A stretch of DNA of 64,000 nucleotides from Luteimonas sp. (GCA_024707405.1 JANPZU010000002.1:186001-250000); one strand, 5' to 3'. Shown: positions 36,658 to 49,700, counted from the stretch's first letter. Numbers and translations: made by a program. The notes: a model not told the origin generated them from the sequence alone.

Positions 36658-38937
36658 ATGTTCAGCAAGGATCTCGAATACAGCATCGGCCAGTGCTACA
36701 AGCGCGCCCGTGAGGCGCGCGACGAGTACATGACGGTCGAACACCTGCTGTTGTCGCTGCTCGACAATCCCTCCGCGGAAGTCGTGCTGAAGGCGACCGG
36801 CACCGATTTCGACCGGCTGCGTACCGACCTCGAAAAGGCCATCACTGCGTCAGTGTCCAAGCTGGCCGACGACGACACCCGCGACACCCAGCCGACGCTG
36901 GGCTTCCAGCGCGTGCTCCAGCGCGCCGTGTACCACGTCCAGTCCTCGGGCAAGAAGGAAGTCACCGGCGCCAACGTACTGGTGGCGATCTTCGGCGAGA
37001 AGGACTCCCACGCCGTGTATTTCCTCAACCAGCAGGACGTGACCCGGCTGGACGTCGTGAATTACCTCTCCCACGGCATCGCCAAGACCGGCGGCGAGGA
37101 GGGCGAACACGCCCATGACGATGCCGCGGCCGCCAAGGACGTGGTGGAAGGCGAGGGCAAGGGCGATGCGCTGGCCGAGTTCGCGACCGACCTCAACGCC
37201 ATGGCGCGCGAGGGTCGCATCGATCCGCTGGTCGGCCGTGCCGACGAGATCGAACGCACCATCCAGGTTCTCTGCCGCCGCCGCAAGAACAATCCGCTGT
37301 ACGTCGGCGAGGCCGGCGTCGGCAAGACCGCGATCGCCGAGGGCCTGGCCAAGCGCATCGTCGATGGCGACGTGCCGGAGGTTCTGGAGGATGCGACGAT
37401 CTACTCGCTCGACCTCGGCGCGTTGGTGGCGGGCACCAAGTACCGCGGCGATTTCGAGAAGCGCCTGAAGGCCGTGCTGACGGCGATCAAGAAGCATCCC
37501 GGCGCGATCCTGTTCATCGACGAGATCCACACCATCATCGGTGCCGGTTCCGCGTCGGGCGGGACGATGGATGCCAGCAACCTGATCAAGCCGGCGCTGG
37601 CGTCGGGCGAGTTGCGTTGCGTGGGATCGACCACGTTCCAGGAATACCGCGGCATCTTCGAGAAGGACAGGGCGCTCGCGCGCCGCTTCCAGAAGATCGA
37701 CATCGTCGAGCCGACGGTCGGCGAGACCTACGAGATCCTGCAGGGCCTCAAGCCCAAGTACGAAGCCCACCACGAAGTGACCTACGCCGACGAGGCGTTG
37801 CAGGCTGCCGTCGACCTGTCGGTGAAGCACATTGCCGACCGGCTGCTGCCGGACAAGGCGATCGACGTGATCGACGAGGCGGGGGCACGCCAGCGACTAC
37901 TGCCGGAAGGCGTGCGCAAGGCACTGATCGACGTCGAGGAAGTCGAGACCATCGTCGCCAAGATGGCGCGCATCCCGGCCAAGCAGGTCAGCGCCTCCGA
38001 CAAGGACGTGCTGCTGCACCTTGAGCGTAATCTCAAGATGGTCATCTTCGGCCAGGATCCAGCCATCGAGACCCTGACCTCGGCGATCAAGCTCGCCCGT
38101 TCCGGCTTGGGGAATCCCGACAAGCCGATCGGCAACTTCCTGTTCGCAGGCCCCACCGGCGTGGGCAAGACCGAGGTGACCCGTCAGCTCGCGTTGCAGC
38201 TAGGCATCGAACTGGTGCGCTTCGACATGTCCGAGTACATGGAGCCGCATTCGGTGAGCCGCCTGATCGGTGCGCCCCCGGGCTATGTCGGCTTCGACCA
38301 GGGTGGCCTGCTGACAGAGAAGATCGTCAAGACACCGCACTGCGTGCTGCTGCTGGACGAGGTGGAGAAGGCGCATCCGGACATCTTCAACATCCTGTTG
38401 CAGGTCATGGATCGCGGCGTACTGACCGATACCAACGGCCGCGAGGCGAACTTCAAGAATGTGATCGTGGTGATGACCACCAACGCCGGTGCGGCGCAGG
38501 CGGCGCGGCGGTCGATCGGCTTCACCAAGCAGGATCACAGCACCGATGCGATGGAAGTCATCCGCAAGGGCTTCACGCCCGAGTTCCGCAACCGGCTGGA
38601 TGCCATCGTCCAGTTCCAGGCGCTGGGGATGGATCACATCCTGCGCGTGGTCGACAAGTTCCTGATCGAACTCGAAGCGCAACTGCACGAAAAGGACGTG
38701 ACCCTCGCGGCCACGCCTGCCGCGCGCGATTGGCTGGCACAGCATGGCTTCGACCCGCTGATGGGCGCACGCCCGATGGCGCGCGTGATCCAGGATCGCA
38801 TCAAGCGCCCGCTGGCCGACGAACTGCTGTTCGGCAAGCTGGTCAACGGCGGGCGGGTCAGCATCGATGTGCGTGACGACGAACTCGTCGTGGAATCGCA
38901 GCCGGAACCTGAGAAGCTGCTGCCGGCGACAGTCTGA
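36658..38937 (+). CDS. clpA: ATP-dependent Clp protease ATP-binding subunit ClpA
   Basis: The 759-aa AAA+ unfoldase works with ClpP and ClpS. It has an N-terminal ClpS-binding repeat domain (residues 1-145), a first AAA module with GEAGVGKTA and [10 protein letters not shown] and a second with GPTGVGKTE and [12 protein letters not shown]. The ClpP-docking loop is SIGF ([11 protein letters not shown]), in the place of IGL in E. coli. The length matches E. coli ClpA (758 aa). Start ATG 36658 follows AGGAGG, which may be masked by a hairpin. A strong bidirectional terminator follows. Confidence 0.97.
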   Translation: MFSKDLEYSIGQCYKRAREARDEYMTVEHLLLSLLDNPSAEVVLKATGTDFDRLRTDLEKAITASVSKLADDDTRDTQPTLGFQRVLQRAVYHVQSSGKKEVTGANVLVAIFGEKDSHAVYFLNQQDVTRLDVVNYLSHGIAKTGGEEGEHAHDDAAAAKDVVEGEGKGDALAEFATDLNAMAREGRIDPLVGRADEIERTIQVLCRRRKNNPLYVGEAGVGKTAIAEGLAKRIVDGDVPEVLEDATIYSLDLGALVAGTKYRGDFEKRLKAVLTAIKKHPGAILFIDEIHTIIGAGSASGGTMDASNLIKPALASGELRCVGSTTFQEYRGIFEKDRALARRFQKIDIVEPTVGETYEILQGLKPKYEAHHEVTYADEALQAAVDLSVKHIADRLLPDKAIDVIDEAGARQRLLPEGVRKALIDVEEVETIVAKMARIPAKQVSASDKDVLLHLERNLKMVIFGQDPAIETLTSAIKLARSGLGNPDKPIGNFLFAGPTGVGKTEVTRQLALQLGIELVRFDMSEYMEPHSVSRLIGAPPGYVGFDQGGLLTEKIVKTPHCVLLLDEVEKAHPDIFNILLQVMDRGVLTDTNGREANFKNVIVVMTTNAGAAQAARRSIGFTKQDHSTDAMEVIRKGFTPEFRNRLDAIVQFQALGMDHILRVVDKFLIELEAQLHEKDVTLAATPAARDWLAQHGFDPLMGARPMARVIQDRIKRPLADELLFGKLVNGGRVSIDVRDDELVVESQPEPEKLLPATV

Positions 38938-38945
38938 TCACTATG

Positions 38946-38980
38946 GAACGAAAAAGCGGCCGATGGCCGCTTTTTCGTTC
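38946..38980. terminator. Bidirectional terminator between clpA and infA
   Basis: GAACGAAAAAGCGGCC (38946-38961), loop GAT and GGCCGCTTTTTCGTTC (38965-38980) form a perfect 16-pair stem with an A run on the left arm and a T run on the right. It therefore terminates both convergent genes. Confidence 0.95.
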
Positions 38981-38995
38981 AATCGCATGCACGAA

Positions 38996-39214
38996 TCACT
39001 TCATGCGGTAGGTGATGCGGCCCTTGGTCAGGTCGTAGGGTGTCATTTCAACCTTGACCTTGTCGCCGGTGAGGATGCGGATGTAGTTCTTCCGCATGCG
39101 CCCAGAAATGTGGGCAATGATTTCGTGGCCGTTCTCCAGCTTCACCCGGAACATGGTGTTCGGGAGGGTTTCGGAGATCGTGCCTTCAAATTCGATGACG
39201 TCGTCTTTCGCCAT
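38996..39214 (-). CDS. infA: Translation initiation factor IF-1
   Basis: The 72-aa S1-like OB-fold protein binds the 30S A site during initiation. [51 protein letters not shown] is near-identical to the family consensus. ATG 39212-39214 gives the exact family length; the 22 codons open upstream are not conserved. It lies between clpA and aat, as in many gammaproteobacteria, with a 93-bp gap before aat that may hold its own promoter. Confidence 0.97.
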   Translation of the reverse strand: MAKDDVIEFEGTISETLPNTMFRVKLENGHEIIAHISGRMRKNYIRILTGDKVKVEMTPYDLTKGRITYRMK

Positions 39215-39307
39215 TCGTCCTGTAGCCAATTGGGTATGCCGGGCGCGGATGCGCCTCGAAAAAGCCCCCCATTCTCGCATGGGCAGGTTTTCGATGCAAA
39301 AGAACCG

Positions 39308-40054
39308 TTAATCGGCGAGTCGGGCGGCAGGCAACATGCCGAAGCCTTCCTGCCAGCTTCCGGGTCGCCCCGGCTTCTGCACCAAAGCGTGGATCGCCTT
39401 GGAGAAACTGTCGCGGCCGAGTCGTTCAGCACCCAGACTGAGCAGGTGCGGGTTCTCGACCTGGGCGTCAATCAATGGCCAGCCCCAGCCATGCAACCGG
39501 TATGCGAGGGCGGCGAGCGCCACTTTCGATCCGCCCGATTCCGCGCTGAACATGCTTTCGCTGAAGAAAGCATGCCCTGATGCGATGCCGTAGATCCCGC
39601 CGACCAGACGGCAGGCACCCTCGGATTCATCGAACACTTCGATGCTGTGGGCATGTCCGAGACGATGCATCTCCAGGTAGGCCGCGCACATCGCAGGGGT
39701 GATCCAGGTGCCGCGCTGCCCCTTGCGCGGGATGTTTGCGCAACGGTCGATGACGTCGGCGAAGGCGGTGTCCGCCCGTACAACCCAGGTCGATTTCCGC
39801 AACTCCCGCCGGAACCGCGAGGAGAGACGCACGCCATCGGTACGGAAGACCATGCGTGGATCCGGTGACCACCACAGGATCGGCTGCCCTTCGGAAAACC
39901 ACGGAAAGATCCCGTGGCGATAGGCATTGAGCAGGCGGGGAGGGGACAGGTCGCCGCCGAAAGCGAGCAATCCATCGGGCTGGCGCAAGGCGTTGGCGAT
40001 GTCGGGGAACGGCGCCCCGGGATCGTCGGGCAGGCGGGGGAGGTGCAGGCTCAC
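39308..40054 (-). CDS. aat: Leucyl/phenylalanyl-tRNA-protein transferase Aat
   Basis: The 248-aa enzyme adds Leu or Phe to proteins with N-terminal Lys or Arg, creating the degrons read by ClpS-ClpAP. The family motifs FPDIANALRQPDGLLAFGGDLSPPRLLNAYRHGIFPW, WWSPDPRMVF, RGTWITPAMCAAYLEMHRLGHAHSIEVF, GGIYGIASGHAFFSESMFS and WPLIDAQVENPHLLSLGA are all visible. It is upstream of infA on the same strand. Together with clpS and clpA opposite, it makes a compact N-degron cluster. Confidence 0.97.
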   Translation of the reverse strand: MSLHLPRLPDDPGAPFPDIANALRQPDGLLAFGGDLSPPRLLNAYRHGIFPWFSEGQPILWWSPDPRMVFRTDGVRLSSRFRRELRKSTWVVRADTAFADVIDRCANIPRKGQRGTWITPAMCAAYLEMHRLGHAHSIEVFDESEGACRLVGGIYGIASGHAFFSESMFSAESGGSKVALAALAYRLHGWGWPLIDAQVENPHLLSLGAERLGRDSFSKAIHALVQKPGRPGSWQEGFGMLPAARLAD

Positions 40055-40096
40055 GGCAGGATTGTGTGCCGCATGGGCGATGCCGGCAACGGGGTG

Positions 40097-41218
40097 TCAG
40101 GCCTTGAACGGCGTGTGTGCCGCAAGGGCCGCGGCATGGCGACGCACGACCGTCGTTTCCTCCGCGCACCAGCCGCGCAAGGCTTCGCGGAAACGCACGT
40201 CGGCGATCCAGTGCCGGCTGCGCACGAACGTCGGCAGGAAACCGCGTGCAATCTTGTGCTCGCCCTGCGCTCCAGGTTCGAACGTGCGCAAGCCCTCGCG
40301 CAGGCAGTAATCGATGCCCTGGTAGTAACAGGTTTCGAAATGCAGTCCAGGCAGGTTGGCAAGGCTGCCCCAGTAGCGTCCGTAGAGGGTGTCCGTGCCG
40401 CGCAGGCAAAGGGCGCCTGCAATGGGCTTGCCGTCGAATTGCGCGAGGAAAAGCACCAGGTTGCGCGGTGTCGTGGCCGCGAGGTGCTGCAGGAAAGGCA
40501 TGGTCAACGCGGGCGAATTGCCGTATTCGGCGAACGTCTGCAGGTAGAACCCATGGATGGCATCGAGGTCTTGCTGCGTGGCCTCGTCGCCATGCACGAC
40601 CCGGAACGTCACCCCGGAGCGTGCGACCTTCGCGCGTTCCTGCCGGATGTTCTTGCGATGCTTGTGATCCATCGCGGCAAGGTAGTCGTCGAACGCGCGC
40701 CAGCCGGCATTGTTGTGCCAGTGGTACTGCACATCGATGCGTGGCAGCCAGCCGGCATCGAAGGTGGCGTCTTCGTCCTCGCGGTGGAAATTGACGTGCG
40801 CCGATGGGAGCGCGGCATCCGTGCATGCCGTCGTGATCGCGGCGATCAACTGACGGCGCGCGTCGTCATCGCACGCCAGCAACCGCGGCCCGGTCACCGG
40901 GGAGTAGGGCACCGCGAACAGCCACTTCGGGTAGTAGTCGAGGCCATGCCGGGCATAGACGTGCGCCCAGGCATGGTCGAACACGAACTCGCCATGCGAA
41001 TTGGTCTTGAGGTAACCGGGCGCTGCGCCGAGCAGGGTGTCGCCGTCCCAGAGCGTCAGGTGGCGCGGCGTCCAGCCCCAGTCCGGACGCAGGCAGCCAT
41101 GTGCTTCCAGCCCGTGCAGGAAAGCGTGCGATACGAACGGATTGTGACCATCGTGCAAGGCGTCCCAGTCCTTCGCAGGGATCGCATCCAGCGCATCGAT
41201 CAGACGGAGCTGCGCCAT
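40097..41218 (-). CDS. FemAB-like GNAT-fold acyltransferase family protein
   Basis: The 373-aa protein resembles the FemAB-like/DUF482 family annotated as peptidoglycan-related or GNAT-like transferases. Typical segments are NPFVSHAFLHGLEAHGC, FDHAWAHVYARHGLDYYPKWLFAVPYSPVTGPRLL, DHKHRKNIRQERAKV and GLHFETCYYQGIDYCLREGLRTFEPGAQGEHKIARGF. No membrane helices or signal peptide are visible, so it is probably cytosolic. The substrate is unknown. It ends 12 bases before the phosphoesterase gene and may be co-transcribed with it and trxB. Confidence 0.8.
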   Translation of the reverse strand: MAQLRLIDALDAIPAKDWDALHDGHNPFVSHAFLHGLEAHGCLRPDWGWTPRHLTLWDGDTLLGAAPGYLKTNSHGEFVFDHAWAHVYARHGLDYYPKWLFAVPYSPVTGPRLLACDDDARRQLIAAITTACTDAALPSAHVNFHREDEDATFDAGWLPRIDVQYHWHNNAGWRAFDDYLAAMDHKHRKNIRQERAKVARSGVTFRVVHGDEATQQDLDAIHGFYLQTFAEYGNSPALTMPFLQHLAATTPRNLVLFLAQFDGKPIAGALCLRGTDTLYGRYWGSLANLPGLHFETCYYQGIDYCLREGLRTFEPGAQGEHKIARGFLPTFVRSRHWIADVRFREALRGWCAEETTVVRRHAAALAAHTPFKA

Positions 41219-41230
41219 GATCCGCTGCCT

Positions 41231-42118
41231 TCAGTGGCGCAGGTGGAGCACGTCGATCGTCGGTGGGTTGAACAATCGCATCGGCAAACCGACTTCGCCT
41301 ACGCCGACCGTGGTGAAGACTCTCAGCTGGCCATCGACACCGGTGATGGACTGTTCGCCCCGGTCGAAGCCATGTGCACTCGGGATCGCCCAGCGGTACA
41401 GCCATGGAATGCGGATCTGGCCGCCATGGGTATGGCCGGCCAACACCAGCCGCGCATCCGAGCGCAACAGATCGGTAGCACTGTCGGGATTGTGGGCAAG
41501 AACCAGCGTGGGCAACGGCGACGGCGATGCCCGCAGGAACGCGGGATCGTCCTTGCGCGCCCAACGGTCGCCCAATCCGGCCAGGCGGATGCCATCGAAG
41601 GTGGCGATTTCCCCTTCGATGATGTGCACGCCATGCGTTCGCAGGGCGGCGCGCAAGGCGGCGTCGATATCCGGGCCGGGAGCCTGCTGGTCATGGTTGC
41701 CCAGCACCGCGTAGACGGGCACTTCGAGGCGGGCCAGTGGCGCGAACAGGTCTTCCAGCGATTGTCCCTGCGGCTCGTAGGTCAGGTCGCCGGCTATGGC
41801 GACTGCCTGCACTGGCAACGCGTTGATCCGATCGACCACTCGATCGAGGAAGGCACGTCCCTTGTAGACGCCGAGATGGATGTCGCTGACCAGTGCGATG
41901 TCGAGATCCGCGCCGATCCCGTCAAGCGTGGTGTCCTGCACCCGGATGATCCGGGTCTCGATGAACCTCGACCAGGTGAACACCAGTGCCATGGCGAGCA
42001 TCGACACGGCGAGCCAGCGCAAGCGCGGCTGTCGCAGCCGCCATGTCATCCAGGCAATGAACGGGAACACCAGCCAGCTGCCGTACAGCAGGCACTGCGT
42101 GAGCATGATCTTGTCCAT
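41231..42118 (-). CDS. Membrane-anchored metallophosphoesterase
   Basis: The 295-aa protein has two N-terminal helices (about residues 8-25 and 35-50) and then a calcineurin-like phosphoesterase domain with the motifs DIALVSDIHLG, AIAGDLTYE, VLGNHDQQ, LAHNPDSA and LAGHTHGGQIRIP. All five metal-binding blocks are intact. This YkuE/YaeI-like family acts on lipid or nucleotide phosphates at the membrane; the exact substrate is not deducible. It lies 12 bases upstream of the FemAB-like gene and 27 bases downstream of trxB. Confidence 0.88.
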   Translation of the reverse strand: MDKIMLTQCLLYGSWLVFPFIAWMTWRLRQPRLRWLAVSMLAMALVFTWSRFIETRIIRVQDTTLDGIGADLDIALVSDIHLGVYKGRAFLDRVVDRINALPVQAVAIAGDLTYEPQGQSLEDLFAPLARLEVPVYAVLGNHDQQAPGPDIDAALRAALRTHGVHIIEGEIATFDGIRLAGLGDRWARKDDPAFLRASPSPLPTLVLAHNPDSATDLLRSDARLVLAGHTHGGQIRIPWLYRWAIPSAHGFDRGEQSITGVDGQLRVFTTVGVGEVGLPMRLFNPPTIDVLHLRH

Positions 42119-42145
42119 CGTGCCGGAAGGTGCCCGGTGTCCGGT

Positions 42146-44360
<2,215 letters not shown>

Positions 44361-44406
44361 AGTAATATCAAAGCATTGTGCAATTTTCCTAAGGCGATGG
44401 ATCACG

Positions 44407-46770
44407 GTGGCGCGACCGATCACGGAACGTAGCAGCAAGCGTCAGCGGACAGCCGCGACAGACTCGGCCGCGCCGAATCCTCGTCGCCAACGCGTCTTCC
44501 GCGACATCGCGTTGATCCTCATCGCTCCCTTCCTGCTCTACCTCCTGGTGTGCCTGGCGACGCATTCGCCGGACGACCCGGGCTGGTTCTCGCAGTCGGG
44601 CGGGGTGACCGCGCCGCTGCACAATGCAGGCGGGTTCATTGGTGCCTGGCTGGCCGACGTGCTGCTCGGGCTGACCGGCTACGTGGCCTACCTGCTGCCG
44701 ATCATGCTGGGCGCGATCGCATGGATCGCCTTGTTCGGGATGGACAGCGACGGCGATGGCAACGTCGATCTCGGGCCGGCACTGCGACTCGTCGGTATTG
44801 TCGGTTTCCTCGTGGCCGCGACAGGCCTGTTGTCACTCAAGCTGCCGGCGGTGGTGGGATTGCCCGAAGGCGGTGGCGGCATCCTCGGGCGCCTGATCGG
44901 CAACTCCCTCAACCGCGGTTTCGGGATGATCGGAGGCAACCTGTTCCTGCTGGCCTTGTTGCTGGTGTCGGTGACGTTGGCGACCGGCTTGTCGTGGCTG
45001 GCGGTGATGGATCGCATCGGCGGTTGGGCGCTTGCGCTGCCGGCGCTGTTCCGGCGCAGCACCAAGCAGGCATCGGAGTGGAAAGAAGCGCGCGCCCATC
45101 GCGAGGAGCGGCAGGAAGTGCGCAAGGTCGATTCCGAACTGCGCGCCAAGCGCGAGAAGGTCAGGATCGAACCGCCGCCGGCACCGGTGGTCGAGAAGAG
45201 CGATCGCGCCAAGCGTGAGCAGCAGATCCCGATGTTCGCCGGCATCAGCGGCAGCGGCTCGGAGTTGCCGTCGCTGGCACTGCTCGATCCGCCGAAGCCG
45301 CAACCCAAGGGTTACGACGAGGAAACCCTCGACGTGCTCTCGCGACAGATCGAGTTCAAGCTCAAGGACTTCCGCATCGACGTGGAAGTGAAAGAGGCGC
45401 AGCCCGGCCCGGTGATCACGCGCTTCGAGATGGAGCCCGCGCCCGGCGTGAAGGTCAGCCAGATCAGTTCGCTCGACAAGGACATCGCCCGCGGCCTGAG
45501 CGTGAAGTCGGTGCGCGTGGTCGACGTGATCCCCGGCAAGTCGGTGATCGGCATCGAGATCCCAAATACCCGTCGCGAGATGATCTACCTGACCGAGCTG
45601 CTGGACTCGAAGGAATACGACAAGTCCGGCAGCCCGCTCACGCTGGCACTTGGCAAGGGCATCAGTGGCCAACCCGTGGTTGCGGATCTTGCACGCATGC
45701 CGCACCTGCTGGTGGCCGGCACCACCGGTTCGGGCAAGTCGGTCGCGGTCAACGCGATGGTGCTCAGCTTGCTGTTCAAGGCCACGCCGAAAGACCTGCG
45801 GATGCTGATGATCGACCCGAAGATGCTGGAACTCAGCGTCTACCAGGGCATTCCGCATCTGTTGGCGCCGGTCGTCACCGACATGAAGGAAGCCGCCAAC
45901 GGCCTGCGTTGGTGCGTGGCCGAAATGGAGCGCCGCTACAAGTTGATGAGCGCGGTGGGCGTGCGCAACCTGGCCGGCTTCAACAAGAAGGTCAAGGACG
46001 AACAGGACGCCGGACAGCCCATGCTCGATCCTCTGTTCCGTCCGAACCCGGAAAGCGACGAAGTTGCGCAGCCGCTGGAAACGTTGCCGTTCATCGTCAT
46101 CTTCATCGACGAATTCGCCGACATGATGATGATCGTCGGCAAGAAGGTCGAAGAACTCATCGCGCGCCTCGCACAGAAGGCACGTGCCGCCGGCATCCAC
46201 CTGATCCTCGCCACGCAGCGGCCATCGGTGGATGTCATTACCGGCCTGATCAAGGCCAACATCCCCACACGCATCGCATTCCAGGTATCGAGCAAGATCG
46301 ATTCGCGCACCATCCTCGACCAGAGCGGCGCGGAAACCCTGCTGGGCCACGGCGACATGCTGTACCTGCCGCCAGGCACCGCGATGCCAGAGCGCGTGCA
46401 CGGCGCCTTCGTCTCCGACGAAGAAGTGCATCGCGTCGTCGATCATCTCAAGAAGAGCGGCGGCGGCCCGGATTACATCGAGGGCGTTCTGGAAGAAACC
46501 CAGACGATGTACGACGGCAGCAGCGTCGGCGCGACCGGCCTGCCGGAAGCCGGCGGTGGAGCAGGGGACGAATCCGACCCGTTGTACGACGAGGCGGTGA
46601 AGATCGTCACCGAAACCAGGCGCGCGTCGATTTCGGGCGTGCAGCGTCGCCTGAAGATCGGCTACAACCGTGCCGCCCGACTGGTCGAAGCCATGGAAGC
46701 CGCCGGTGTGGTCTCGCCGCCCGAGCACAACGGCGACCGCAGCGTGCTGGCCCCGCCACCGCCGAAATAG
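44407..46770 (+). CDS. ftsK: DNA translocase FtsK
   Basis: The 787-aa septal DNA pump clears and dimer-resolves chromosome termini. An N-terminal membrane domain with four helices (about residues 30-200) is followed by a charged linker, an alpha domain, the motor with Walker [13 protein letters not shown] and Walker [12 protein letters not shown], and a C-terminal gamma winged helix ([41 protein letters not shown]) for KOPS recognition. The linker is short, as in SpoIIIE-size proteins. The GTG start gives [14 protein letters not shown]. The ftsK-lolA-rarA order is conserved in Xanthomonadaceae. Confidence 0.97.
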   Translation: MARPITERSSKRQRTAATDSAAPNPRRQRVFRDIALILIAPFLLYLLVCLATHSPDDPGWFSQSGGVTAPLHNAGGFIGAWLADVLLGLTGYVAYLLPIMLGAIAWIALFGMDSDGDGNVDLGPALRLVGIVGFLVAATGLLSLKLPAVVGLPEGGGGILGRLIGNSLNRGFGMIGGNLFLLALLLVSVTLATGLSWLAVMDRIGGWALALPALFRRSTKQASEWKEARAHREERQEVRKVDSELRAKREKVRIEPPPAPVVEKSDRAKREQQIPMFAGISGSGSELPSLALLDPPKPQPKGYDEETLDVLSRQIEFKLKDFRIDVEVKEAQPGPVITRFEMEPAPGVKVSQISSLDKDIARGLSVKSVRVVDVIPGKSVIGIEIPNTRREMIYLTELLDSKEYDKSGSPLTLALGKGISGQPVVADLARMPHLLVAGTTGSGKSVAVNAMVLSLLFKATPKDLRMLMIDPKMLELSVYQGIPHLLAPVVTDMKEAANGLRWCVAEMERRYKLMSAVGVRNLAGFNKKVKDEQDAGQPMLDPLFRPNPESDEVAQPLETLPFIVIFIDEFADMMMIVGKKVEELIARLAQKARAAGIHLILATQRPSVDVITGLIKANIPTRIAFQVSSKIDSRTILDQSGAETLLGHGDMLYLPPGTAMPERVHGAFVSDEEVHRVVDHLKKSGGGPDYIEGVLEETQTMYDGSSVGATGLPEAGGGAGDESDPLYDEAVKIVTETRRASISGVQRRLKIGYNRAARLVEAMEAAGVVSPPEHNGDRSVLAPPPPK

Positions 46771-46880
46771 CGTTCTGGCTTAACGACGGCTTCCACGTCG
46801 CCGGGATTCCCGCGATGTGAAGGTGCGCATTCAGTTTTGGCTTCGCACACTTGGCCGCAACGTCATACCGGAACGCCCCG

Positions 46881-47507
46881 ATGATCCGCAACCTCCGCTG
46901 GCTCGCCTTCGCGATCGTGCTGTTGTCAGGCCTTGCGCATGCAAGCGGTCGCGACCGGCTCGAAACCTTCACTCGTGGCCTGCAAGGCCTCGATGGCCAA
47001 TTCACGCAGCGCGTGTTCGACAGCAACGGGCAGTTGAAGGAAAGCACCAGCGGGCGCGTCGCGCTGGCGGCGCCACGACAGTTCCGCTGGGAATACATCA
47101 AGCCTTACCCGCAGATCATCGTGGCCGACGGCGAAGTGGTCTGGGTCTTCGACCCCGATCTCGACCAGGTCAGCCGCCGCCCGCAGGGCAGTGCGGAGCA
47201 GGACAGTCCGCTGGCCGCTTTGATCGACCCGGGCAAGCTCGATCGCGACTACGCCGTCACTGATGGTGGCGAGTCGGCCGGCCTGCAATGGGTGGTGCTC
47301 AAGCCCAAGCGTGGCGAGGATCCTGCATTCGATTCGGCCCGCATCGGACTGGATGCGACGGGCGTGGCACGCATGGAGATCTTCGATGCGCTCGGCCAGC
47401 GCACCGAAATCACGTTCTCTGGCTGGAAGCGCAATCCGGTCTTCCCGCGCCAGACCTTCAACTTCACGCCGCCGGCCGGCGTGGACATCATCGGCGGCGA
47501 AGGCTGA
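46881..47507 (+). CDS. lolA: Outer-membrane lipoprotein carrier LolA
   Basis: The 208-aa periplasmic chaperone shuttles lipoproteins from LolCDE to the outer membrane. The signal peptide is MIRNLRWLAFAIVLLSGLAHA. The mature domain shows LETFTRGLQGLDGQFTQRVFDSNG, the conserved Arg/Trp in PRQFRWEYIKPYPQIIVADGEVVWVFDPDLDQ and a C-terminal strand QTFNFTPPAGVDII. ATG 46881 is chosen because it starts the signal peptide. It lies 110 bases after ftsK, in a gap with an imperfect hairpin around 46790-46822. Confidence 0.95.
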   Translation: MIRNLRWLAFAIVLLSGLAHASGRDRLETFTRGLQGLDGQFTQRVFDSNGQLKESTSGRVALAAPRQFRWEYIKPYPQIIVADGEVVWVFDPDLDQVSRRPQGSAEQDSPLAALIDPGKLDRDYAVTDGGESAGLQWVVLKPKRGEDPAFDSARIGLDATGVARMEIFDALGQRTEITFSGWKRNPVFPRQTFNFTPPAGVDIIGGEG

Positions 47508-47548
47508 CTTCGCGCCGAGGATCCGGAACGACAGGGGACGATCCGACC

Positions 47549-48226
47549 ATGCAAGCACGACCCGCATCCGGGTGGATCCTCGGCTCATTCCTGATCTTCT
47601 CGATCTCCGCTGCCACGCTGCCGACTGGCAAAGCCCTGGCGGTTCCGCCGGCAGCCAGCGGTGTGCAACAGGCCACCAGCGGCGACGAAGCGCTGGACAA
47701 CGCGGTCGCAGCCGTCCTGGTGTCCACGCTGGGGCAGCAATTCGGTGGCGACGAGCCGGTATCGCTGCGGATCGACAGCATCTCAGTACAGGCATCCGGC
47801 ACGAGGGATCGGGCCGTAGATGGAGAAGGGCGCATGCGACTGGGCGACGATCCGGACTGGATCGGATTCCGTTACCGCATGCTGTACGACACTACCTTTG
47901 GCAGCGCGGGCTATCCGGAAGTGATGCTGGGTGGCGTCGACAGCGGCGAGCGCGAACTGCCCAATGACGCGTCGCTGCTACGCGAACTGGACGTGCGTGT
48001 TTCCGCGGAACTTGACCGGACACATCCAGCGGGTGCGCGATTGCAGCTCGACCGGATCCGCACCGTCGAAGCTGGTCGCCGGTTCCTGCGGATCGATGCC
48101 AGCGGAGTGGCAGATTTCGGCTTGCAAGGTTCGACGCCAATCCGCATCGAATCCCTGTACGACACCCGCAAGTCCGACTGGCAGCGCGTGCAGTACTTCC
48201 TAGGATCGGCCGCCGGCCAGCCATAG
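47549..48226 (+). CDS. Exported protein of unknown function
   Basis: The 225-aa protein has a signal peptide (MQARPASGWILGSFLIFSISAATLPTGKALA, cut near ALA-VP). The mature region is rich in beta-strand-like segments such as ISVQASGTRDRAVDGEGRMRLGDDPDWIGFRYRMLYDTTFGSAGYPEVMLGG, and ends SDWQRVQYFLGSAAGQP. No family is recognised. Between lolA and rarA it may belong to the same transcription unit; it starts 41 bases after lolA. Confidence 0.7.
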   Translation: MQARPASGWILGSFLIFSISAATLPTGKALAVPPAASGVQQATSGDEALDNAVAAVLVSTLGQQFGGDEPVSLRIDSISVQASGTRDRAVDGEGRMRLGDDPDWIGFRYRMLYDTTFGSAGYPEVMLGGVDSGERELPNDASLLRELDVRVSAELDRTHPAGARLQLDRIRTVEAGRRFLRIDASGVADFGLQGSTPIRIESLYDTRKSDWQRVQYFLGSAAGQP

Positions 48227-48297
48227 TCGACCGGCGTCGCGGCATTTGCGACGGCCACTTGCTATCGTTCCGGGCAGGCTCCATTTCCCCGCTTGCC

Positions 48298-49680
48298 GTG
48301 CCCAAATCCAAGACCAATCCACTCCTGCCGGCCGACGACCTGCTGGCCGTCGGCCGCGATGCCATGCGCCCGTTGGCCGAGCGCATGCGTCCGGCCACGC
48401 TCGACGAGATGGTCGGGCAGCGTAGGCTGCTGGCACCGGGATCGGCGTTGCGCCTGTCGGTTGAATCCGGGCATGTGCATTCCATGGTCTTGTGGGGGCC
48501 GCCGGGCTGTGGCAAGACCACGCTTGCATTGCTGCTGGCCAAGTACGCCGATGCAGAGTTCCGCGCGATTTCCGCCGTCCTCGCCGGTTTGCCCGAGGTA
48601 CGGCAAGTCCTGGCCGAAGCCGGCCATCGTTTCACCGACGGGCGCCGCACGGTACTGTTCGTCGACGAAGTGCATCGCTTCAACAAGGCGCAGCAGGATG
48701 CCTTCCTGCCGCACATCGAGCGCGGCACCATCATCTTCGTCGGCGCCACCACCGAAAACCCGTCCTTCGAACTCAATTCCGCATTGCTGTCACGCTGCCG
48801 CGTCCATGTGCTCGAAGCTGTGTCCAGCGAAGACATCGAATCCGCACTGCAGCGTGCATTGGACGACGGCGAACGCGGACTCGGTGGACGCGGCCTGCAG
48901 GTTTCGCAGGAACACCTGCACCTGGTCGCAGTCGCAGCCGATGGTGACGTGAGGCGGGCGCTGACCTTGCTCGAAATCGCGGCAGAATTGGCGGGCGAGG
49001 GCGGGACGATCACATCGGAGACGCTCGAGCAGGTGCTGGCCGACCGTACGCGCCGCTTCGACAAGGGTGGCGAGCAGTTCTACGACCAGATCTCGGCGCT
49101 GCACAAGTCCGTGCGCAGTTCCAATCCCGATGCGGCCTTGTACTGGCTCAGCCGGATGCTCGACGGCGGTTGCGACCCTCTGTACCTCGCGCGACGCATG
49201 ACCCGCATGGCGGTCGAGGACATCGGCCTTGCCGACCCGCGCGCATTGCCGATGGCGATCGATGCCTGGGACACATATGAACGGCTCGGCAGCCCGGAGG
49301 GCGAACTCGCGCTTGCCCAACTGGTGATCTATCTTGCCAGCACGGCGAAATCCAACGCAGCCCATGTCGCATTCAAGGCTGCCCAGCGAGACGTACGCGA
49401 GTACGGCACGCAGGAAGTCCCGATGCACCTGCGCAACGCGCCGACCAAACTGATGAAAGAACTCGGCTATTCAAAGGGCTACCAATACGACCACGACAGC
49501 GACGGTGGCGTCGCACTGGATCAGACCGGTTTTCCCGATGCCATGGGCGAGCGCATCTATTACCGTCCCGTCGATCGTGGCATGGAACTGAAGCTCAAGG
49601 AAAAGCTGGAACGACTCCGCGCCGAACGCGAAGAAGTACAACGCGGCTCAAATCCTGCACGACGAAAGCGCGACGATTAG
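48298..49680 (+). CDS. rarA: Replication-associated recombination protein RarA (MgsA)
   Basis: The 460-aa AAA+ clamp-loader-like ATPase acts at stalled replication forks. The sequence shows PLAERMRPATLDEMVGQ, Walker A GPPGCGKTTLA, Walker B FVDEVHRFNKAQQDAFLPHIE, sensor 1 GATTENPSFELNSALLSRC and the C-terminal tetramerisation region (YDQISALHKSVRSSNPDAALYWLSRML, PMHLRNAPTKLMKELGYSKGYQYDHD). The GTG at 48298 is chosen; the frame is open to a TTG at 48259. In relatives it is usually followed by crcB-serS, but here accessory DNA begins within 25 bases of the stop. Confidence 0.94.
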   Translation: MPKSKTNPLLPADDLLAVGRDAMRPLAERMRPATLDEMVGQRRLLAPGSALRLSVESGHVHSMVLWGPPGCGKTTLALLLAKYADAEFRAISAVLAGLPEVRQVLAEAGHRFTDGRRTVLFVDEVHRFNKAQQDAFLPHIERGTIIFVGATTENPSFELNSALLSRCRVHVLEAVSSEDIESALQRALDDGERGLGGRGLQVSQEHLHLVAVAADGDVRRALTLLEIAAELAGEGGTITSETLEQVLADRTRRFDKGGEQFYDQISALHKSVRSSNPDAALYWLSRMLDGGCDPLYLARRMTRMAVEDIGLADPRALPMAIDAWDTYERLGSPEGELALAQLVIYLASTAKSNAAHVAFKAAQRDVREYGTQEVPMHLRNAPTKLMKELGYSKGYQYDHDSDGGVALDQTGFPDAMGERIYYRPVDRGMELKLKEKLERLRAEREEVQRGSNPARRKRDD

Positions 49681-49700
49681 TTCCTAATGAAGAATCAACC

